Shown here piece after piece: positions 60,279 through 64,000 of a DNA stretch of 64,000 bases; within the stretch, counting starts at the first letter, position 1; each line of letters opens with the position of its first letter. Source of the stretch: CAUPWF01 sp036656615 (lineage in GTDB: Bacteria > Bacillota > Clostridia > Lachnospirales > Lachnospiraceae). A model generated the notes under the pieces. The model had not been told where the DNA came from and did not search any database. It saw nothing but the letters and a program-made list of their open reading frames with translations. Both the position numbers and the translations under genes were made by a program. The stretch spans positions 1 through 64,000 of the forward strand of contig JAVXHY010000012.1 in assembly GCA_036656615.1 (NCBI GenBank), given 5' to 3'.

Positions 60279-60330
60279 CTCAATGCCTCCTCAATTTCAA
60301 TTTCTAATACAGAGTATATCTGGTATCATA
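60276..60330. repeat. 55-base duplication at assembly gap, copy 1
   Basis: Bases 60276-60330 are identical to 60431-60485 on the other side of the N run. The copy contains the TPR gene's start region and ribosome site. Most likely both contig ends carry the same 55 bases, and the true sequence has one copy and no gap. Confidence 0.85.
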
Positions 60331-60430
60331 NNNNNNNNNNNNNNNNNNNNNNNNNNNNNNNNNNNNNNNNNNNNNNNNNNNNNNNNNNNNNNNNNNNNNN
60401 NNNNNNNNNNNNNNNNNNNNNNNNNNNNNN
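60331..60430. other. Assembly gap (100 N) in the kdp leader
   Basis: Exactly 100 N between two identical 55-base segments (60276-60330 and 60431-60485). Probably an unmerged contig overlap rather than missing sequence. Confidence 0.9.
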
Positions 60431-60528
60431 CATCTCAATGCCTCCTCAATTTCAATTTCTAATACAGAGTATATCTGGTATCATATTAAATAGGGATTAG
60501 AGTATGGGTATAGATATAAAAATGGCAT

Positions 60529-60594
60529 TAAAATACATAAAGGAAATAAGAGGTGCAAATAGTATCACACCTCTTATTTCCTTTATGTATTTTA
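60529..60594. terminator. Perfect 27-base hairpin between the kdp leader and the DUF4091 gene
   Basis: TAAAATACATAAAGG... at 60529-60555 pairs perfectly with 60568-60594 across a 12-base loop. It is A/T-rich outside and carries GAGGTG/CACCTC at the top. It lies between divergent genes, so it may end upstream read-through or be an extragenic element. The DUF4091 promoter must lie after it. Confidence 0.6.
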
Positions 60595-60666
60595 TTTATT
60601 TCATTTCTTATTTTTCTGCTGCGTATGTGATATACTTACTACATAAATGAACTGCAGGAGGTAGAA

Positions 60667-62325
60667 ATGATTCCACAATTAAAAGAGTATGAAATGAAAT
60701 TATTAAGTTCTTTAGTTAAAGTATTTCCAGACGAGGAACCAAAATATCAACCTGAAACACTGCTTCTTACCGCTCTCAAACACGAAACTGTTTCTTTTCA
60801 GGCTGCATATAAAGGTACGTTTTTCATGCGGGAAATGCTGACCTTACGTGTCCTGTCTCCCTTACTGGAATACATTCGCGTACGTAGTGTAGAACTGGTT
60901 CCCGTTGGACGTGCCTGCAATGCAGCCGTCGATGATAATTATATGAAGACCACCTCTGGGCTTTATCCTGATTTGCTGCAAGACTTACATAACAACGAGG
61001 TAATGGTCTGCACAAATCAATGGCGCAGTCTTTGGGTCGATATTCATATTACAGATCAAATAACTGCCGGAACCTATCCCATAGAATTACAACTTTGCAA
61101 AAATGATACGATTGTATGTTCATCGACCATGGAGGTTACCGTATATCAAGCCACTTTGCCAAAGCAGGAAATTATGCACACAGAGTGGTTTCATGCCGAT
61201 TGTTTGGCTGATTACTATCAAGTAGATGTATTCTCCCCAAAACACTGGGACCTCATTGAAAATTACCTCACCGAATATGTGGAAAGAGGCTGTAATATGA
61301 TCCTGACTCCAATTTTTACACCTCCCCTTGACACTGCCTTCGGCGGGGATCGAACTACCGTTCAATTAATAGAAGTTTTTGTAAACAATGGAATATATCG
61401 CTTTGGATTTGATAGACTACAGAAATGGGTAGAACTTTGTCAAAGAATTGGCATCGAATATTTTGAAATGTCACATTTATTTTCACAATGGGGAGCCAAG
61501 TATGCCCCCAAGATCATGGCCTCTGTCAATGGAAAAGAAGAGAAAATATTTGGATGGCATACGCCTGCCATTGGCGAATACACCTTATTTTTAGAACAAT
61601 TTCTTCCTCAATTAATCGAAAAATTAAAAGAATGGAACATTCAAGAGGTTACTTATTTTCATCTTTCAGATGAGCCTCATGAATCTCATTTGGAAAGCTT
61701 TCGTGCTGCAAAAGAATCTGTAGCACACCTGTTAAAAGGATTTCAGACCTTTGATGCATTGTCCAGCTATGAATTCTATAAGCATGGGTTAATTGACAAA
61801 CCAATTCCCGGGAATAATGAAATTCACGAATTCTTAGAGCATGGATTGACTGATATGTGGGTGTATTACTGCACCGGACAGTGTGTAGATGTAAGTAACC
61901 GATTTATGGCTATGCCCTCTGCAAGGAATCGAATTTATGGCATACAACTATATAAATATGACATTATCGGAATTTTGCACTGGGGATATAATTTTTATAA
62001 TAGTCAATTTTCCACACAACATATCAATCCATACGCTGTAACCGATGCCTCCAATGCCTTCCCATCTGGAGATCCATTCCTCGTATACCCAGGCGAAGAT
62101 GGTCATCCGGTAGAATCCATACGAATGATGGTGCATTGCGAAGCTCTCAATGATTTAAGAGCACTTAAATTACTGGAATCTCTTACTGATAAAGAATATG
62201 TGTTGAACCTTATTGAAGAAGATTTGGCCGTACCCTTAACTTTTATGATATATCCAAAGTCTGACATGTACTTAATTAGCCTGAGAAATAAAGTGAACCG
62301 AGAAATAGGAAAAAGAATGGCATAA
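60667..62325 (+). CDS. DUF4091 glycoside-hydrolase-like protein
   Basis: 552 residues with no signal peptide. An N-terminal beta-rich domain (about 1-165) is followed by a barrel: MHTEWFHADCLADYYQ, YVERGCNMILTPIFTPPLDT, EMSHLFSQWGAKYAPK, then YFHLSDEPHESHLESF. The last has the adjacent Asp-Glu seen in GH123-related enzymes. A final WGYNFYNSQFSTQHINPY block and the C-terminal EALNDLRALKLLE typical of DUF4091 complete it. It probably acts on a hexosaminide, but the substrate is unknown. GGAGG lies 8 bases before ATG 60667. It may belong to carbohydrate use with GH112, but they are 16 kb apart. Confidence 0.82.
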   Translation: MIPQLKEYEMKLLSSLVKVFPDEEPKYQPETLLLTALKHETVSFQAAYKGTFFMREMLTLRVLSPLLEYIRVRSVELVPVGRACNAAVDDNYMKTTSGLYPDLLQDLHNNEVMVCTNQWRSLWVDIHITDQITAGTYPIELQLCKNDTIVCSSTMEVTVYQATLPKQEIMHTEWFHADCLADYYQVDVFSPKHWDLIENYLTEYVERGCNMILTPIFTPPLDTAFGGDRTTVQLIEVFVNNGIYRFGFDRLQKWVELCQRIGIEYFEMSHLFSQWGAKYAPKIMASVNGKEEKIFGWHTPAIGEYTLFLEQFLPQLIEKLKEWNIQEVTYFHLSDEPHESHLESFRAAKESVAHLLKGFQTFDALSSYEFYKHGLIDKPIPGNNEIHEFLEHGLTDMWVYYCTGQCVDVSNRFMAMPSARNRIYGIQLYKYDIIGILHWGYNFYNSQFSTQHINPYAVTDASNAFPSGDPFLVYPGEDGHPVESIRMMVHCEALNDLRALKLLESLTDKEYVLNLIEEDLAVPLTFMIYPKSDMYLISLRNKVNREIGKRMA

Positions 62326-62336
62326 TCAGATGCTTT

Positions 62337-63146
62337 CTATAAAAGACTGCATATACCACAGCCCATTCCAAATTCAACTCCTTCCAGTACTTTTAGTTTC
62401 ACCTTTTTTTGTAATGAATTATTTTCTGGATATCCTGCTTTATCTGATTGAATTGTTCCAAACACTCTCTGTTCAATCTGTGGGAAGGCATAATTGACAT
62501 CATAAATCAAAAACCGTTGTTTAAATTGATGAATATTGGATGTTTCATCCAATATTTCATCTAGCAACGGTGCTAATAACCAGGTGGTACATACTGCATA
62601 TTGATAATCCTCTCCAAAGAATTCCTTGGCCATTTCAAAAGAAGCATTACACTTTTCCTTTAAAAGAGGTTCTCCTTCCGGAATATGTACATTTAGAACT
62701 TTTGTTCCTTTCTCAATAACTTTCGTATGAAACACAATATCTTGTTCCAAACGAATGGGTTCAAATTGTAATCTTCCTAAACGAAATAATCTCAGATCAA
62801 TAGCATAACTTAGCCAATGATATTCCTGTATTCCAAATTCTCCGAACTTTTTATAATAATCTTTGCACCATATGGTCAAATCCCGAAATGTATTTACATA
62901 AATCTCTTCAGAGATTCCTCTTTTTTTATAGTCCTTATAGGTTCTTAATGCTAGTTCAATATAAATATCTAATGCCATAAGTGGCCCCTTTGACATCCTC
63001 CCTATCCTGTCATAAAATTCCACTCGATTACTGTCATATTTCTTGCATAGAACCCTTTCCTGTTCCTTGTCTATATTCAATTGTTCTAATGCTTCTTGTG
63101 CACCCTTTGGTAAAGCAATCGCATGGTATAATTCTTGTCTTGTCAT
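62337..63146 (-). CDS. GNAT_C-type acyltransferase-like protein
   Basis: 269 residues. The N-terminal helical half (YHAIALPKGAQEALEQLNI) leads to a region with FRDLTIWCKDYYKKFGEFGIQEYHWLSYAIDLRLFRLGRLQFEP. The C-terminal part matches the GNAT-like GNAT_C pattern: LNVHIPEGEPLLKEKCNASFEMAKEFF, then CTTWLLAPLLDEILDETSNIHQFKQRF. Members are annotated as acyltransferase-domain proteins, with no proven substrate. It ends VEFGMGCGICSLL, with two cysteines. Convergent with the DUF4091 gene. Confidence 0.75.
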   Translation of the reverse strand: MTRQELYHAIALPKGAQEALEQLNIDKEQERVLCKKYDSNRVEFYDRIGRMSKGPLMALDIYIELALRTYKDYKKRGISEEIYVNTFRDLTIWCKDYYKKFGEFGIQEYHWLSYAIDLRLFRLGRLQFEPIRLEQDIVFHTKVIEKGTKVLNVHIPEGEPLLKEKCNASFEMAKEFFGEDYQYAVCTTWLLAPLLDEILDETSNIHQFKQRFLIYDVNYAFPQIEQRVFGTIQSDKAGYPENNSLQKKVKLKVLEGVEFGMGCGICSLL

Positions 63147-63175
63147 CTGTTGTTTCCTTTTTCTATTGATTCTCC

Positions 63176-63739
63176 CTATTGTAAATGCTCCACTAAAATC
63201 TTAATCCCAATTAATACCAGAATAACACCACCTGCCAGCTCTGCCTTCTTCTCATATTTGCTTCCAAATTGATTGCCAATCAACACACCTGCAAAGGAAA
63301 AAACAAATGTAATGATACCAATCAATACTACGGAAGCCATAATATTCGTATCCGGCAGCAGTGCAAATGTAATACCAACTGCCAGAGCATCAATACTAGT
63401 AGCAATTGCAAGAATAAAGAGCTCTTTGAGATCAATTCTATCCGAACATCCAGTAACCTCCGTCTCTTTTACCATAGATTCATGTATCATATTTCCACCA
63501 ATAAGCACCAGTAGACCAAAGGCGACCCAGTGGTCAAAGGAAGTGATATAACGCTGAAATTGTGTGCCAAACAACCACCCAATCAATGGCATCAATGCCT
63601 GAAATCCCCCAAAAAATATAGCGATCAAAAAGCAGTTCTTATAATTGCGCTTGGTCATATTTAGTCCTTTACAGACCGCAACAGCAAAGGCATCCATTGA
63701 CAGGCCTACTGCAATTAATGTAAGTTCTATTATTCCCAT
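63176..63739 (-). CDS. mntP: Manganese efflux pump MntP
   Basis: 187 residues, six membrane helices in two repeats: GLSMDAFAVAVCKGLNMTKRN (first Asp motif) and AIATSIDALAVGITFALL (second Asp motif), as in MntP/YebN. It exports Mn2+. GGAG precedes the ATG. No yybP-ykoY manganese riboswitch is recognisable in the about 100 bases upstream. Confidence 0.93.
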   Translation of the reverse strand: MGIIELTLIAVGLSMDAFAVAVCKGLNMTKRNYKNCFLIAIFFGGFQALMPLIGWLFGTQFQRYITSFDHWVAFGLLVLIGGNMIHESMVKETEVTGCSDRIDLKELFILAIATSIDALAVGITFALLPDTNIMASVVLIGIITFVFSFAGVLIGNQFGSKYEKKAELAGGVILVLIGIKILVEHLQ

Positions 63740-63806
63740 TTCTTCTTCTCCTTAAAGTACATTTGTTTATACAACAAAATCAAGTTCACTACTACACTTG
63801 AGTGAA

Positions 63807-63843
63807 AAGACTCAAGTACAGCTGTATACTGCACATGAGTCTT
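63807..63843 (-). terminator. Terminator of the DHH phosphoesterase gene
   Basis: Minus strand: AAGACTCA ... TGAGTCTT with further GT/AC and CAG/CTG pairs inside, followed by TTTC. It overlaps the stop codon of the gene at the right edge and separates it from mntP. Confidence 0.7.
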
Positions 63844-64000
63844 ATGATTCACAAATTGAACGAATCAAATAAATTAATTTTGCCTTCACGATCTCAATTA
63901 CCTCTTCTTCATTCCTTCCTTCCTTATAAGGAATAAATCCACCTGCCATCATGGCATGACCGCCCCCCTCCCCTACACCTGAGAGCATACTATGTATAAG
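63842..64000 (-). CDS. DHH/DHHA1 family phosphoesterase, C-terminal end only
   Basis: The last 52 residues of a gene whose start lies beyond the right edge: LIHSMLSGVGEGGGHAMMAG, then GFIPYKEGRNEEEVIEIVKAKL. The GGGHAMMAGG motif is the substrate-binding signature of DHHA1 domains in NrnA-type oligoribonucleases and cyclic-dinucleotide phosphodiesterases. Which of these applies cannot be judged from the fragment. Confidence 0.85.
   Translation of the reverse strand, partial: LIHSMLSGVGEGGGHAMMAGGFIPYKEGRNEEEVIEIVKAKLIYLIRSICES

Noticed and set aside
60276..60485. Direct repeats as a target-site duplication of a mobile element
   Set aside because: Identity of exactly 55 bases around a 100-N gap is better explained by unmerged contig ends.
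60279..60666. Cyclic di-AMP riboswitch before the kdp operon
   Set aside because: No recognisable ydaO/yuaA core, although the assembly gap could hide part of the leader.
63740..63841. yybP-ykoY manganese riboswitch before mntP
   Set aside because: The spacer is too short and is largely filled by the terminator of the upstream gene; the conserved riboswitch core is not seen.

Overview
The window looks like part of a low-GC, spore-forming, anaerobic Clostridia chromosome, most likely Lachnospiraceae. The clues are AT-rich coding sequence with strong AGGAGG ribosome sites, several TTG/GTG starts, sporulation genes (bofA, spoIID, a spoIIQ-like gene, cwlD), two rubrerythrins beside a PerR-type regulator, a clostridial Tad pilus locus with DUF5702 and DUF6382 proteins, and a GH112 phosphorylase. 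It is a draft scaffold: two runs of exactly 100 N (1789-1888, 60331-60430) lie at sequence repeats of exactly 55 bases. No tRNA, rRNA, CRISPR array or intact insertion sequence was seen.

Layout. 1-3.6 kb: a membrane protein cut by the left edge, MTA/SAH nucleosidase, a tandem hairpin repeat at the first gap, a TSCPD protein, and a 760-base gene-poor stretch full of inverted repeats. 3.1-8.2 kb: a small secreted protein, a DUF4367 anti-sigma-like protein, murG, an ECF sigma factor, a HIT protein, a histidine kinase and a rhomboid protease. 8.2-16.7 kb: a complete tad/flp pilus operon on the minus strand. 16.7-25.6 kb: bofA/yaaL, a dCMP-deaminase-like gene, a Sua5-phosphatase fusion, a GH18 protein with cwlD, malQ, mecA and a DUF1858 protein. 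25.6-29.2 kb: a DnaA-box cluster, an NlpC/P60 cell-wall enzyme and a PerR-rubrerythrin peroxide module. 29.2-44.3 kb: ECF transporter S component, DEAD-box helicase, hemolysin III, GIY-YIG protein, spoIIQ-like/spoIID, glycogen phosphorylase, ileS with an isoleucine T-box, a DD-carboxypeptidase and GH112.

44.3-52.0 kb is a plus-strand island between minus-strand housekeeping genes. It holds a WYL-domain regulator, two overlapping DUF262 (GmrSD-like) genes of which the first carries a DUF1524 HNH domain, and a soluble AAA+/M41 FtsH-like protease. This is the best candidate for an undescribed defence-type system. 52.1-60.3 kb is kdpABCDE with an unusual TPR-like gene at its head. The right end holds a DUF4091 protein, a GNAT_C-type protein, mntP and the tail of a DHH phosphoesterase.

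Regulation visible in the sequence: an Ile T-box before ileS; near-identical dyads before perR and the first rubrerythrin; a structured leader before the DEAD-box helicase; and two places (cwlD and spoIID) where a terminator hairpin, the downstream ribosome site and a possible sigma-E promoter overlap.
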